From an uncultured Sphingomonas sp. (GTDB lineage: Bacteria; Pseudomonadota; Alphaproteobacteria; Sphingomonadales; Sphingomonadaceae): 64,000 nucleotides of DNA. Location of the stretch: contig NZ_CAKZHV010000059.1 in the NCBI RefSeq assembly GCF_936927845.1, forward strand, positions 243,557 through 307,556, given 5' to 3'. The position numbers were made by a program, and so were the translations under genes. Position 1 is the stretch's first letter; each line of letters begins with the position of its first letter. The notes under the pieces are model-generated. The model did no database searches and had not been told where the DNA came from. It saw only the letters and a program-made list of their open reading frames with translations. Below, piece after piece: positions 1 to 8,274 of this stretch.

Positions 1-1
1 C

Positions 2-568
2 TCACCGGACCAGCTTCTCGACCTTGTCCTGCAGCTTGGCGAGTTCGGCCTTGAGCGCGGCGATCTCGTCGTCCTTGGTGGTCGATGAGGACGACGAGGA
101 CGACGCCGAGGGGGCCGGCTTGGCGGCGGTGGGCGTGAACGCGTTCGCCGCCGCCTCGAACATCTCCATGTTGCGCTTCGCGATCTCGGCGAAGGGCGAC
201 CCGGCAAAGGCACCTTCGACCGCGGTCTTGAACTCGGCCTGGTTGCGGTGGAAGCTATCCATCGATGCTTCGAGGTAACCTGGCACCATCGCCTGCATGG
301 AATCGCCGTACAGCGCGATCAATTGGCGCAGGAACGGCACCGGCAGCATCGTCTGCCCGCGGCTCTCTTCTTCCATGATGATCTGGGTCAGGACATTGTG
401 CGTGATGTCCTCGTCCGTCTTCGCGTCGAGTACCTTGAAGTCGCGTCCCGCGCGCGTCATCGCGGCGAGGTGATCGAGCGTGATGTAGGACGAACTCTCG
501 GTATTGTAGAGCCGGCGATTGGCGTATTTCTTGATGATGACGGTGCCGTCGGTACGTTGTTTCTTCAT
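2..568 (-). CDS. phaR: PhaR-type polyhydroxyalkanoate synthesis repressor
   Basis: A DNA-binding regulator of polyhydroxyalkanoate accumulation. The first ~60 residues carry the PHA-accumulation DNA-binding domain, recognisable from VIIKKYANRRLYNT and the following ITLDHL; a PHB_acc domain (TQIIMEEESRGQ, FLRQLI) follows. The C-terminal third is a low-complexity Ala/Ser linker ending in a short coiled coil (EIAALKAELAKLQDKVEKL) that could mediate oligomerisation. I chose the ATG at 568 (188 aa) because the conserved domain begins right there; the reading frame stays open upstream but has no family similarity. The reading frame ends at position 2, so the whole gene is inside the window. No PHA synthase is visible nearby. 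Confidence 0.9.
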   Translation of the reverse strand: MKKQRTDGTVIIKKYANRRLYNTESSSYITLDHLAAMTRAGRDFKVLDAKTDEDITHNVLTQIIMEEESRGQTMLPVPFLRQLIALYGDSMQAMVPGYLEASMDSFHRNQAEFKTAVEGAFAGSPFAEIAKRNMEMFEAAANAFTPTAAKPAPSASSSSSSSTTKDDEIAALKAELAKLQDKVEKLVR

Positions 569-686
569 CCTCGCCCTCGCCTTTTCAGCTTGTTGAACGA
601 GGCTATCGTACCCGCTGCCGCGCTGCAACACGTCCGCGGCGTTGCAGCGTGGGACAGTTGATGCTGCGCAGCATGCGCGCGCGCGC

Positions 687-1730
687 TCAGTCGCGCCAGA
701 TGCGATCGAAGCGGTGGCCGAGGCCCGTGACCAGCTCATATTGGCTCATGCCCGAGGCAGCGGCGGCGCGCGGCAGGTCGGGGTCGAACGCGATCCAGTC
801 GCCTTCCGCCAGGTTGGCGTGGCTCACGTCGAGCGCGACCAGGTCCATCGACACGCGCCCGATCACCGGTAACACGGCGTCCGCGGCGAAGGCGGTACCG
901 GTGTCGGAGAAGCCGCGCCAATATCCGTCGGCGTAGCCCAGGTTGACGATCGCGACCTCGGTTTCGGCAGGCGCAATCCAGGTGGCGTTGTAGCCGACGC
1001 TCTCGCCCATAGCGACGGTGCGGCGTTGCAGCACCTGCGCCTCGACCCGCACCACCGGACGGATCGCTTCGCCGAGCGCGGCGACCGGCAGGCCGCCGTA
1101 GAGCGCGAGGCCGGGCCGGGTCAGGTCGAAATGATAGTCGGCGCCAAGCGTGATGCCGGCGGAATTGGCGAGGCTCATCCGCTTCGCACGCGTCCGACCG
1201 GCGAGCGCCGCGAAGCGGTCGCGCTGGCGCTCGTTCATCGCGCTTGCCTCGTCGGCGCAGGCGAGATGACTCATCAGCGTGTCGAGCGCGAGCCCGTCGA
1301 GCAATCCGGAGGCGACGTCGGCGGCGGCGATACCCAGGCGGTTCATGCCCGTATCGACCATCACGTCGCATGCCCCCCCGCCCGCATCGCACCAGCGTTG
1401 CACCTGCGCCGGCGTGTTGAGCACCGGGCGTGCACCCAGTTCACGCGCCACCGCCATGTCCTCGTCGCGCACGCCGTGAAGGACCGACAGCGTCGCGCCC
1501 GCACTCGCCAAGTCGATGTCGGCGAGCGCCCGCGCCTCGTTCCACGACGACACGAAGAAGTCGCGACAACCCGCGGCGAGCAGTCGCGCGACCACCGCGC
1601 GCGCGCCGAGGCCGTAGCCGTCGGCCTTGACCGCGGCGCCGCACGCGGCCGTGCCGCTCAGACGCGCGAGGGCTTGCCAGTTGGCCGTCAAGGCGGCGCC
1701 GTCGAGCGCGAGGCGGTGCGGCGCGTTCAT
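687..1730 (-). CDS. alr: Alanine racemase
   Basis: PLP-dependent racemase converting L-alanine to D-alanine for peptidoglycan. The PLP-binding lysine is in VKADGYGLG near residue 35; the second catalytic residue is the tyrosine of SVGYNATW in the C-terminal half, and the C-terminal beta-domain has the expected GRVSMDL. At 347 aa it is of normal length. The ATG at 1730 gives MNAPHRLALDG, fitting family N-termini; ten more codons upstream are open but look non-homologous. It is transcribed toward phaR, 118 bp away, a pairing common in sphingomonads. Confidence 0.93.
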   Translation of the reverse strand: MNAPHRLALDGAALTANWQALARLSGTAACGAAVKADGYGLGARAVVARLLAAGCRDFFVSSWNEARALADIDLASAGATLSVLHGVRDEDMAVARELGARPVLNTPAQVQRWCDAGGGACDVMVDTGMNRLGIAAADVASGLLDGLALDTLMSHLACADEASAMNERQRDRFAALAGRTRAKRMSLANSAGITLGADYHFDLTRPGLALYGGLPVAALGEAIRPVVRVEAQVLQRRTVAMGESVGYNATWIAPAETEVAIVNLGYADGYWRGFSDTGTAFAADAVLPVIGRVSMDLVALDVSHANLAEGDWIAFDPDLPRAAAASGMSQYELVTGLGHRFDRIWRD

Positions 1731-1799
1731 GTCAGGTCGGTGGGCAAGTCGGGGCAACACTGATCGATCATCCGCGCGCCCCTACGCCCTCGCGCGCGA

Positions 1800-3413
1800 T
1801 CACGCCACCGCGTCGGGCGCGTCCACGTCGGTGGGGCGGGTTTCCTTGAGCCCGATCACCGTGACGACCAGCGCCAGCAACGTGACGCCCCAGGTGTACC
1901 ACAGCCCGGCATAGGGATCGCCGGTCTTGGCGACGATGTACTGGCTGATGAAGGGCAGGAAGCCGCCGAAATAGCCGGTGCCGAGGTGGTAGGGGATCGA
2001 CAGCGACGAATAACGGATCGCAGGCGGGAACATCTCGGCCAGCAAGGCAGCGACGGGACCGTAGGTGATCCCCGACAGCATCGACATGGCAAGGATCGCG
2101 AGCAGGATCAGCGCGATGTTGGCCGCCGACGGCTTCACCTTGGCAAGGTCATAGCCGCCGCGCGCGAGTGCCGCGTCGAGCCCGGCCGGCGAGGTGTCGG
2201 TGACCAATGCCTGCCCTATCGTGACGCGGGTCTGCGCGGCGGCTTGCGTGGTATAGGGCACGCCCTTCTTAGACAGTGCGTCGAGCAGCTTGCCGCACGC
2301 GGTCGCCTGTTGCTTGTCGAACGGGCTGTAGCGGCAGTCGGCACCGGCGACGACCACCGGGTTCGCTTGCGCCGCGCGGGCGAGGGCGGGATTGGCCGCG
2401 GCACCGATCGTCCAGAAGATCGGAAACAGCAGCGCGAGGGTCAGGACGTAGCCGAGGACGATCGGCTTCTTGCGCCCGACCCGGTCGCTGACGTGGCCGA
2501 ACAGCAGGAACCAGCCCGTCCCCATCAGCACGCCGAAACCGGTGATGAGCTGCGCGGTGGTTTCCTCGACGCGCATCGTCGTCTGCAGGAACGACAACAC
2601 GGTGAACATCGCGGTGTACCAGATCACGGTCAGCCCGGCGGCGATCCCGAACAGCGCGACGACCATGCGGCGGATGTTGCCGGGATAGGTGAAGCTTTCC
2701 TTCAGCGGATTGACCGCGCGCTCACCCGCGGCGCGCATCCGCTGGAAGACGGGGCTCTCCGACAACTTCAACCGCATCCAGAGCGAGATCGCGAGCAGCA
2801 GGAGCGAGAACAGGAACGGCAATCGCCAGCCCCACGCCTCCCACGCCGCGCCGGGCACCAGCGCCTTGAACAGGAGGATGACTGCGAGGCTGAGGATGAA
2901 CCCGCCGACGACGCCTGCCTGGATGAAGCTGGTGTAGAAGCCCGAGCGTCCCGGCGGCGAATGTTCGGCGACGTAGATCGCCGCGCCACCATATTCGCCG
3001 CCGAGTGCCAGCCCCTGCGCGATCCGCAGGAGCAGCACGATCGCAGGCGCGGCGTAACCGATCGAGGCGGCGGACGGCGTCAGGCCGACGCCGGCGGTTG
3101 CAATACCCATCAAAGTGATCGTGACGAGAAAGGTGTATTTGCGCCCGAGCCGGTCGCCCAGATAGCCGAACAGCGCAGCGCCGAGCGGGCGGAACCCGAA
3201 GCCGACCGCGAAGCCCGCCCAGGCGAGCAGCGTCTGCACCGTCTCGTTACCCGCGGGGAAGAAGGCGCGGCCGATGATCCCCGAGGCGGCGAGCGTGCCG
3301 TAGATGAAGAAATCGTACCATTCGAACACGGTGCCGAGCGCGGAGGCGGAGATGACGAGCCGGATGTCACCGTGGCTCGGCGCCTCTTCACCGTCGATCA
3401 TTGCTGCGGCCAT
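1800..3413 (-). CDS. MFS transporter of the metabolite:H+ symporter (MHS) family
   Basis: A 12-segment inner-membrane secondary transporter. The MHS signature GDRLGRKYTF lies between TM2 and TM3, a second copy (SDRVGRKKP) between TM8 and TM9, and a typical WYDFFIYG motif in TM1. Substrates of the family are organic acids such as alpha-ketoglutarate, shikimate or citrate; the substrate here cannot be read from sequence. At 537 aa it is about 100 residues longer than usual because of a hydrophilic insertion (residues ~340-430, with two cysteines) after TM9-10. The ATG at 3413 has a good AGGGGAGGA ribosome site. A perfect 11-bp hairpin at 3430-3458 separates it from the upstream pit gene. Confidence 0.88.
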   Translation of the reverse strand: MAAAMIDGEEAPSHGDIRLVISASALGTVFEWYDFFIYGTLAASGIIGRAFFPAGNETVQTLLAWAGFAVGFGFRPLGAALFGYLGDRLGRKYTFLVTITLMGIATAGVGLTPSAASIGYAAPAIVLLLRIAQGLALGGEYGGAAIYVAEHSPPGRSGFYTSFIQAGVVGGFILSLAVILLFKALVPGAAWEAWGWRLPFLFSLLLLAISLWMRLKLSESPVFQRMRAAGERAVNPLKESFTYPGNIRRMVVALFGIAAGLTVIWYTAMFTVLSFLQTTMRVEETTAQLITGFGVLMGTGWFLLFGHVSDRVGRKKPIVLGYVLTLALLFPIFWTIGAAANPALARAAQANPVVVAGADCRYSPFDKQQATACGKLLDALSKKGVPYTTQAAAQTRVTIGQALVTDTSPAGLDAALARGGYDLAKVKPSAANIALILLAILAMSMLSGITYGPVAALLAEMFPPAIRYSSLSIPYHLGTGYFGGFLPFISQYIVAKTGDPYAGLWYTWGVTLLALVVTVIGLKETRPTDVDAPDAVA

Positions 3414-3429
3414 CTGCCCGTCCTCCCCT

Positions 3430-3458
3430 GCCCGCCGTCATGTCGCGTGACGGCGGGC
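3430..3458 (-). terminator. Perfect hairpin between pit and the MHS transporter gene
   Basis: Arms of 11 bp (3430-3440 and 3448-3458) with a 7-nt loop. No T-run follows on the minus strand; instead the ribosome site of the MHS gene comes directly after. It may be a weak terminator for pit or an RNA structure next to the next start codon. Confidence 0.4.
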
Positions 3459-3482
3459 GAGGCAAGGATCAGAACAGCCCGG

Positions 3483-4496
3483 TCAGAAAAGGCGCGTCAG
3501 GCCGTAGAACAATGCGCCGACGGCGGCAGAGGCCGGAATGGTGATGATCCACGCGATCACCACGCTCTGCGCGACGCCCCAGCGGACCGCGGAGGCGCGG
3601 CGCGCGGTGCCGGCACCGATGATCGCGCCGGTGATCGTGTGCGTGGTCGACACGGGGATACCGAGCGCGCTGGCGGTGAACAGCACGATCGATCCCGCGA
3701 GCGAAGAAGAGAAACCCTGGTGCTGCGACAGTTTGGTGATGCGCGAGCCCATCGTCTCAATGATCTTCCACCCGCCCGTCATCGTACCGAGCGCGATCGC
3801 GACGTAGCAGCTGATCGCGACCCAATGCGGCACCTCGAACGGACCCGACAGGCGACCGGTCGAGTAGAGCAGCACGGTGATGATCCCCATCGTCTTCTGC
3901 GCGTCGTTCAACCCGTGGCTGAGCGAGTAAGCGGCGGACGACAAGAGGTGAAGCGCGCGAAAGCTCCGCTCGGCCTGGACCGAGGTCGAGCGGCGAAACG
4001 CCCAGCTCGACAGCAGCATGACGAGCATGGCGAGGATCATGCCGAGGAGCGGCGACAACACGATCGCGAGCACGGTCTTGTTGAGCCCGCCCCATTGGAT
4101 ACCGCCGATCCCGGCGTGCGCGACGCCTGCGCCGATCAACCCGCCGACGAGTGCGTGGCTGCTCGATGACGGAATGCCGCGTAGCCAGGTGATGACGTTC
4201 CACGTCATCGCCCCGCCGAGCGCGCCGAAGATGACCGCGGGGGTAACGACATCCTTGTCGATCAATCCCTTGCCGATCGTTTCTGCCACCGCGTGCAAGC
4301 TGGGGAAGGCGATGGTCAGGAAATAGGCCGCGAAGTTGAACACCGCGGCGAACAGCACGGCCTTGACCGGCGACAGCAGTCGGGTCGCGACCACGGTGGC
4401 GATCGAATTGGCGGCGTCGTGAAGGCCGTTCAGATAGTCGAAGGCGAGCGCGACGGCGATCAGGCCGACGAGCAGCGGAAAGGCGAGTTCGTGCAT
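3483..4496 (-). CDS. pit: Inorganic phosphate transporter, Pit family
   Basis: Low-affinity, proton-driven phosphate (metal-phosphate) transporter in the inner membrane. Both halves carry the family's duplicated motif: DYLNGLHDAANSIATVV near the N-terminus and SHGLNDAQKTMGII in the second half, each in a re-entrant segment; about 10 hydrophobic segments are visible. The length (337 aa) is normal for the short bacterial Pit class. The gene starts 18 bp after the stop of the DUF47 gene, so the two are almost certainly one operon, the usual arrangement for the Pit/DUF47 pair. Confidence 0.93.
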   Translation of the reverse strand: MHELAFPLLVGLIAVALAFDYLNGLHDAANSIATVVATRLLSPVKAVLFAAVFNFAAYFLTIAFPSLHAVAETIGKGLIDKDVVTPAVIFGALGGAMTWNVITWLRGIPSSSSHALVGGLIGAGVAHAGIGGIQWGGLNKTVLAIVLSPLLGMILAMLVMLLSSWAFRRSTSVQAERSFRALHLLSSAAYSLSHGLNDAQKTMGIITVLLYSTGRLSGPFEVPHWVAISCYVAIALGTMTGGWKIIETMGSRITKLSQHQGFSSSLAGSIVLFTASALGIPVSTTHTITGAIIGAGTARRASAVRWGVAQSVVIAWIITIPASAAVGALFYGLTRLF

Positions 4497-4514
4497 CTGA
4501 GCGCAGCCGGCCGG

Positions 4515-5159
4515 TCAGGCGTGATCGATGACGATGCCGTCGATCTCGTCGGCGACGTCCTCGAACGCGTCGACGATGCGCTCCAGATGCTTGTAGAGCT
4601 CGCGCTCGACCACGAAGCGCAGCGTGTCGCTGGCGCCGTGCTTCTGCAACGAGCGCTTGAGGCCGGCGGCGTGGATTTCGTCGGCATGACCTTCGATACG
4701 CACCACGCGTTCGGTCAGTTCGTGCAGGCGATCACCGTTGCGCGCGACGTCGCGCAGCAGTGGTATGGCCTCCGCGGTGACGCGCGCGGCGTCGACGATG
4801 ATCGCGGCCATGTCGCGCATCTCGGGCTCGAACTCGGTCACTTCGTAGAGGTCGCACGCCGCGGCGAAGACCTGCATCTCGTCGATCGTGTCGTCGAGCG
4901 CGCCGATCAATGCGGTGATCGCGCCGCGGTCGAACGGCGTCAGGAAGGTCGCGCGCACCGTTTTCAGCACGTCGCGGGTGATCGCGTCGGCGTCGTGCTC
5001 GCGCTCGACGATCTCGCGGATATGCTCCTTGGCGGAAGGACCGCCCTCCAGCAGCCGCGCGGTTGCCTCTGCGCCGGCGAGAACGGTCGCGGCATGCGCC
5101 TCGAACATCTCGAAGAAATTACCGGTTTTCGGCAGCAGCCGCTGAAACCACGCGAACAT
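4515..5159 (-). CDS. DUF47 (PhoU-like) Pit accessory protein
   Basis: Helical-bundle protein of the DUF47/PhoU-like family, thought to modulate the neighbouring Pit phosphate transporter. The 214-aa protein begins MFAWFQRLLPKTGNFF, the standard N-terminus of the family, and contains the ExxxD metal-ligand-type repeats (EREHDAD, DALDDTIDE, EFEPEMRDM). The ATG at 5159 is chosen on this basis, preceded by a purine-rich AGTGGGG. There is no stop codon between it and the upstream NUDIX domain, so a longer fused product from 5627 cannot be excluded. Confidence 0.85.
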   Translation of the reverse strand: MFAWFQRLLPKTGNFFEMFEAHAATVLAGAEATARLLEGGPSAKEHIREIVEREHDADAITRDVLKTVRATFLTPFDRGAITALIGALDDTIDEMQVFAAACDLYEVTEFEPEMRDMAAIIVDAARVTAEAIPLLRDVARNGDRLHELTERVVRIEGHADEIHAAGLKRSLQKHGASDTLRFVVERELYKHLERIVDAFEDVADEIDGIVIDHA

Positions 5160-5627
5160 TGTACCCCACTTTTGGTTTGAAGTCCGATTCGCGGTCGCCC
5201 TAGCACCGGATTGTTGCACTGCAACGCGGAACTGCGACGGCGCGAACGATCGGATCAGTTCGCGTAAGTCGGGTTCGTCGACGCGCTCGGCCGCCTCGGC
5301 GAGCGAGAACCAGCGGCGCTCGCGCTCCCCCTGCTCCTTCCACGTCGGCAGTTCCTGCGTCACCGCGAGCGGAAAGACGTCGACGTCGATCATCAGCGAT
5401 GCGCCACTGCCGCGCCGCTTGCGATAGCGATAGGCGCCGAGCGGCACCGGGCAGAGTGCGCCGCACACGCCGGCTTCCTCCTCCGCTTCCTGCGCGGCGG
5501 CGGCGGGCAAGGTACTGCCGGGGCCGATGTTGCCCTTGGGGATGACCCAGCGCCCGGTGCCGCGCGAGGTGACGAGCAGCACGCACACGCCCTCACCACC
5601 TGCCGCGACATCGATGCGGTACGGCAA
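5160..5627 (-). CDS. NUDIX hydrolase domain, in frame with DUF47 and without its own stop
   Basis: About 133 residues of a NUDIX fold, likely a DIPP-like (di)phosphate hydrolase: GRWVIPKGNIGPG followed by the NUDIX box ending QEAEEEAGV. The box has Ser in place of the first Glu and Gln in place of the Arg, but the catalytic EAEEE core is present. After residue ~130 (LIRSFAP) similarity stops, and 23 residues of linker-like sequence rich in Gln, Ala and Asn run in frame into the DUF47 start. Either the two genes have become a fusion through loss of a stop codon, or DUF47 is re-initiated internally. The natural product is therefore 5627 to 4515 (370 aa) unless there is a sequencing error. Confidence 0.6.
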
Positions 5628-5784
5628 GGCAGCGATCTGTCGGATTGGAACGACCCCCCGGTTCGGATGCGTGACGCCATCGACGTGGTGCGCGCCGACG
5701 CCATGCCCTACTTACAGCGACGCCCCGGAGCCGTACAGCCCGAGGCGTCGTTGGATCGCTTGCCGCCGGGACGACGGGCGGTGG

Positions 5785-6306
5785 TCAGTGGCTGGCGGTA
5801 TCGCCCGCCGCGCGGCGCTGAACGTAGGCGAGCGTCAGTTCCGCATTATGTTCGTCGACCCAGTTCGCCATCGAGAGTTCCTCGTTGAGCGAGGTGGTGA
5901 GCAACGGCGTCGCCTTGCCGAAGCTGCCCGCGTCGGCGAGCGTGATGAGCGATTTGTAGCTCGCCGCCTCGAAATTCTCGAACGCGAAATTGGCGAAGGT
6001 GTTCTTCAGTATCTCGTCGGGGGCGAAGACGTGCGCGATCGCGGCGAGATTGCCTGAGATCGACAGGCCGATGTCCTTCAGCGTCGAGTGCGTCTCGCCG
6101 AACGTCGCGAGGATTTCCTCCAGCCGCTCGATCTGCTGCTCGGTTTCGCTGCGGTGGAGGCGCAGGCGATCGGCGACCTGCGGGTAATTCTCCAGATGAT
6201 CGAGCTGGCGATCGATCAGCGCGAGCGCCTGATGCTCGACGCCGTGCGCATTCTTCAATCCGGTGACGAACACCGACTGGACGACGTCGATGGGGTAGCT
6301 GGCCAT
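5785..6306 (-). CDS. DUF892 ferritin-like protein (YciE/YciF family)
   Basis: A 173-aa four-helix ferritin-like protein of the DUF892 group, induced under stress in other bacteria. The conserved features are an N-terminal FVTGLKNAHGVEHQAL helix and acidic/His helix positions (HRSETEQQIERLEEIL, FENFEAASY, LNEELSMANWVDEH) that could form a di-metal site. Family members usually begin near the ATG at 6306 (MASYPIDVVQ), so the longer open frame is ignored. It faces the antiporter gene divergently; the 250-bp spacer must hold promoters for both. Confidence 0.85.
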   Translation of the reverse strand: MASYPIDVVQSVFVTGLKNAHGVEHQALALIDRQLDHLENYPQVADRLRLHRSETEQQIERLEEILATFGETHSTLKDIGLSISGNLAAIAHVFAPDEILKNTFANFAFENFEAASYKSLITLADAGSFGKATPLLTTSLNEELSMANWVDEHNAELTLAYVQRRAAGDTASH

Positions 6307-6558
6307 GTCGTTTCTCCATGCGCGAAAAGGCAAAGGCGGGTGTCCGGCGCGGCCCGACCAGAGGCCGTCGCCGCAACCGGACGTGCCGCGACAAAGCGTG
6401 GTTCGACCCGCGCGTTCCCGAGAAAATTACGCGTTTGATGCAGGTTAACCACTCTGGCTGACCGCCGGCACCAGCAACGCCGCCATTGTTGCGACCCGCG
6501 ACAACTTGCAAATGCGCGCTGTTTGGCGTTGGTCGCGCATCGGGTGGGGAACGCGACG

Positions 6559-7911
6559 ATGCAGGATTGGTACGATAGTCTGATGCGCACGCTGGGGGGC
6601 GTGTTGAACGCGCACGGACCGCTCGTCGCGGGTAGTGCCAGCTACGCGCAGGGCGATTTCTCGATCCACTTCTTTCTCCAGCTCGCGGTTATCCTGATCG
6701 CTTGTCGCGTGGTCGGGTGGATCGGACGCGTCGCGCTCGGCCAGCCGCAGGTGGTGGGCGAGATGATCGCGGGCGTCTTGCTCGGCCCCTCGCTGCTGGG
6801 GTTATTGGCTCCCGAGTTGCAAGGCGCGATCTTCCCCAAGGAAACGAAGAACGTCCTCTACGCCGGGGCGCAGCTCGGCGTCGGGCTCTACATGTTTCTG
6901 GTCGGCACGACGCTGAGGCTCGACCATTTCCGATCAAAGGCACGCAGCGCGTCGGTGGTGTCGCTCGCCGGGATCGCCGCGCCGTTCGGGGTCGCGATTC
7001 TGCTAACGCCGTGGCTGTTGGGCGTACCGGGACTGTTTGCAGCCGGGATCAGCCCGTTCAACGCAACGTTGTTCCTGGGTGCGTGCATCGCGCTGACCGC
7101 GTTTCCGATGCTGGCGCGGATCATCAACGAGCGCGGGTTGGCGGACTCGGCGCTCGGTACCCTGTCGCTGACGGCTGGTGCGTTCGACGATGCGTGTTCG
7201 TGGTGCGTGCTCGCAATCGTGCTGGCGACGTTCGGCGGCGGCGCGGGCGTCGCCATCCTGGCGATCGGTGGCGGGGTGGCGTGGGCGGCGCTGGTGCTGC
7301 TCGCCGGGCCGCGGTTGCTCGCCCCGCTGGCGCGCGCGGTGGAGCGCAGCGGAGAGTTGACGCCGCCGTTGCTGGCGGTGGTGCTGATCGCCTTCTGCGC
7401 CTCCGCCTTTCTGATGGACGCCGTCGGCATCCACGCGATCTTCGGCGGGTTCATCATGGGCGTGGTGATGCCGCGGGGCACGCTGACCGAGGAGATCCGC
7501 CGCAAGATCGAACCGCTGACCGTCGTGCTGCTGCTGCCGATGTTCTTCACCTATTCGGGGCTCAACACGCGGATGGACACGGTCAGCTCGCCCGCGCTTC
7601 TGGCCGTGGCATTGGTGATCCTGGCGGCGTCGGTGCTGGCAAAGGGTGGTGCGTGCTATCTGGCGGCGCGGCTGGCAGGCGAGGACAACCGCACCGCGCT
7701 GGGCATCGGCGCATTGATGAACTCGCGCGGGCTGATGGAGCTGATCATCATCAACATCGGGCTGCAGAAAGGCATCATCGGCCCGACGCTGTTCGCGATG
7801 CTGGTGCTGATGGCGATCGTCACGACGATGATGGCGAGCCCGCTGTTCGAGTGGGTCTACGGCCGTCACGGTCGCGCGAGCGGCGAACTGGGTGGCGTGC
7901 CCGCGCGCTAG
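6559..7911 (+). CDS. CPA2-family Na+(K+)/H+ antiporter
   Basis: Inner-membrane cation/proton antiporter of the monovalent cation:proton antiporter-2 type (Na_H_Exchanger fold). About 12-13 hydrophobic segments are visible. Family landmarks include GQPQVVGEMIAGVLLGPS early, ALTAFPMLARI, the acidic pair in TAGAFDDACSW that corresponds to the ion-binding site, and GALMNSRGLMELI in the last third. It has no C-terminal TrkA-N domain. I chose the ATG at 6559 (450 aa), preceded by GGGGA, over an upstream in-frame start at 6523. The next gene is convergent and only 18 bp away. Confidence 0.88.
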   Translation: MQDWYDSLMRTLGGVLNAHGPLVAGSASYAQGDFSIHFFLQLAVILIACRVVGWIGRVALGQPQVVGEMIAGVLLGPSLLGLLAPELQGAIFPKETKNVLYAGAQLGVGLYMFLVGTTLRLDHFRSKARSASVVSLAGIAAPFGVAILLTPWLLGVPGLFAAGISPFNATLFLGACIALTAFPMLARIINERGLADSALGTLSLTAGAFDDACSWCVLAIVLATFGGGAGVAILAIGGGVAWAALVLLAGPRLLAPLARAVERSGELTPPLLAVVLIAFCASAFLMDAVGIHAIFGGFIMGVVMPRGTLTEEIRRKIEPLTVVLLLPMFFTYSGLNTRMDTVSSPALLAVALVILAASVLAKGGACYLAARLAGEDNRTALGIGALMNSRGLMELIIINIGLQKGIIGPTLFAMLVLMAIVTTMMASPLFEWVYGRHGRASGELGGVPAR

Positions 7912-7929
7912 GCGTCAGCATATTTGTGG

Positions 7930-8274
7930 TCAACGTGGGGGCGGTGCGCCCTGCAAGGTGACGAGCGCGGCGACGATCGCGGGTTCGTCCGCGGGGGTGA
8001 TCGGCGCGTGATAGGCTTCGCGCATCTTGGTGACGGTTGCCTGCCACTTCTCGGCCGTCAGCGGGGGCTGGCGCGCGATCATGTCGGCGGAATGGCACGC
8101 GGTGCAGCGCTGCGTGACGAGCTCGCCCGCCGGGGTTGCGGGCAGCGCGGCGGTTTCCGCGGGCAGCGTGATGCTGACCGGCTGGAGCGCGCCGCTTGGC
8201 TTCGTGGCTGGTGCGTCGGGCTCGGCCGAGCAGGCGGCGAGCAGCGCGGCGCTCGCGAGGATCAGCGCCCTCAT
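7930..8274 (-). CDS. Lipoprotein c-type cytochrome, electron acceptor of the sulfite dehydrogenase
   Basis: A 114-aa exported monohaem cytochrome c. It has a signal peptide with a lipobox (LLAAC, Cys15), so it is probably membrane-anchored on the periplasmic side, and a single haem motif CTACH at residues 57-61; Met84 (TKMREAY) is a plausible axial ligand. Its start overlaps the stop of the molybdopterin enzyme gene by 4 bp (ATGA), meaning tight translational coupling. By analogy with SorAB-type sulfite dehydrogenases it should take electrons from the molybdenum enzyme and pass them to the respiratory chain. The functional pairing is inference from gene order and type. Confidence 0.85.
   Translation of the reverse strand: MRALILASAALLAACSAEPDAPATKPSGALQPVSITLPAETAALPATPAGELVTQRCTACHSADMIARQPPLTAEKWQATVTKMREAYHAPITPADEPAIVAALVTLQGAPPPR

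Noticed and set aside
1986..4169. A 727-codon open frame on the plus strand, antisense to the MHS and Pit genes
   Set aside because: It is Arg/Asp/Glu/Gly-rich, has no recognisable domain and lies opposite two clear transporters; open antisense frames are common at this GC content.
6393..6418. EcfG-like stress promoter upstream of the DUF892 gene (GGAAC, 17 bp, CTTT)
   Set aside because: The -10 element differs from CGTT and it lies ~85 bp from the start; tempting because DUF892 genes are often stress-induced, but too weak to list.
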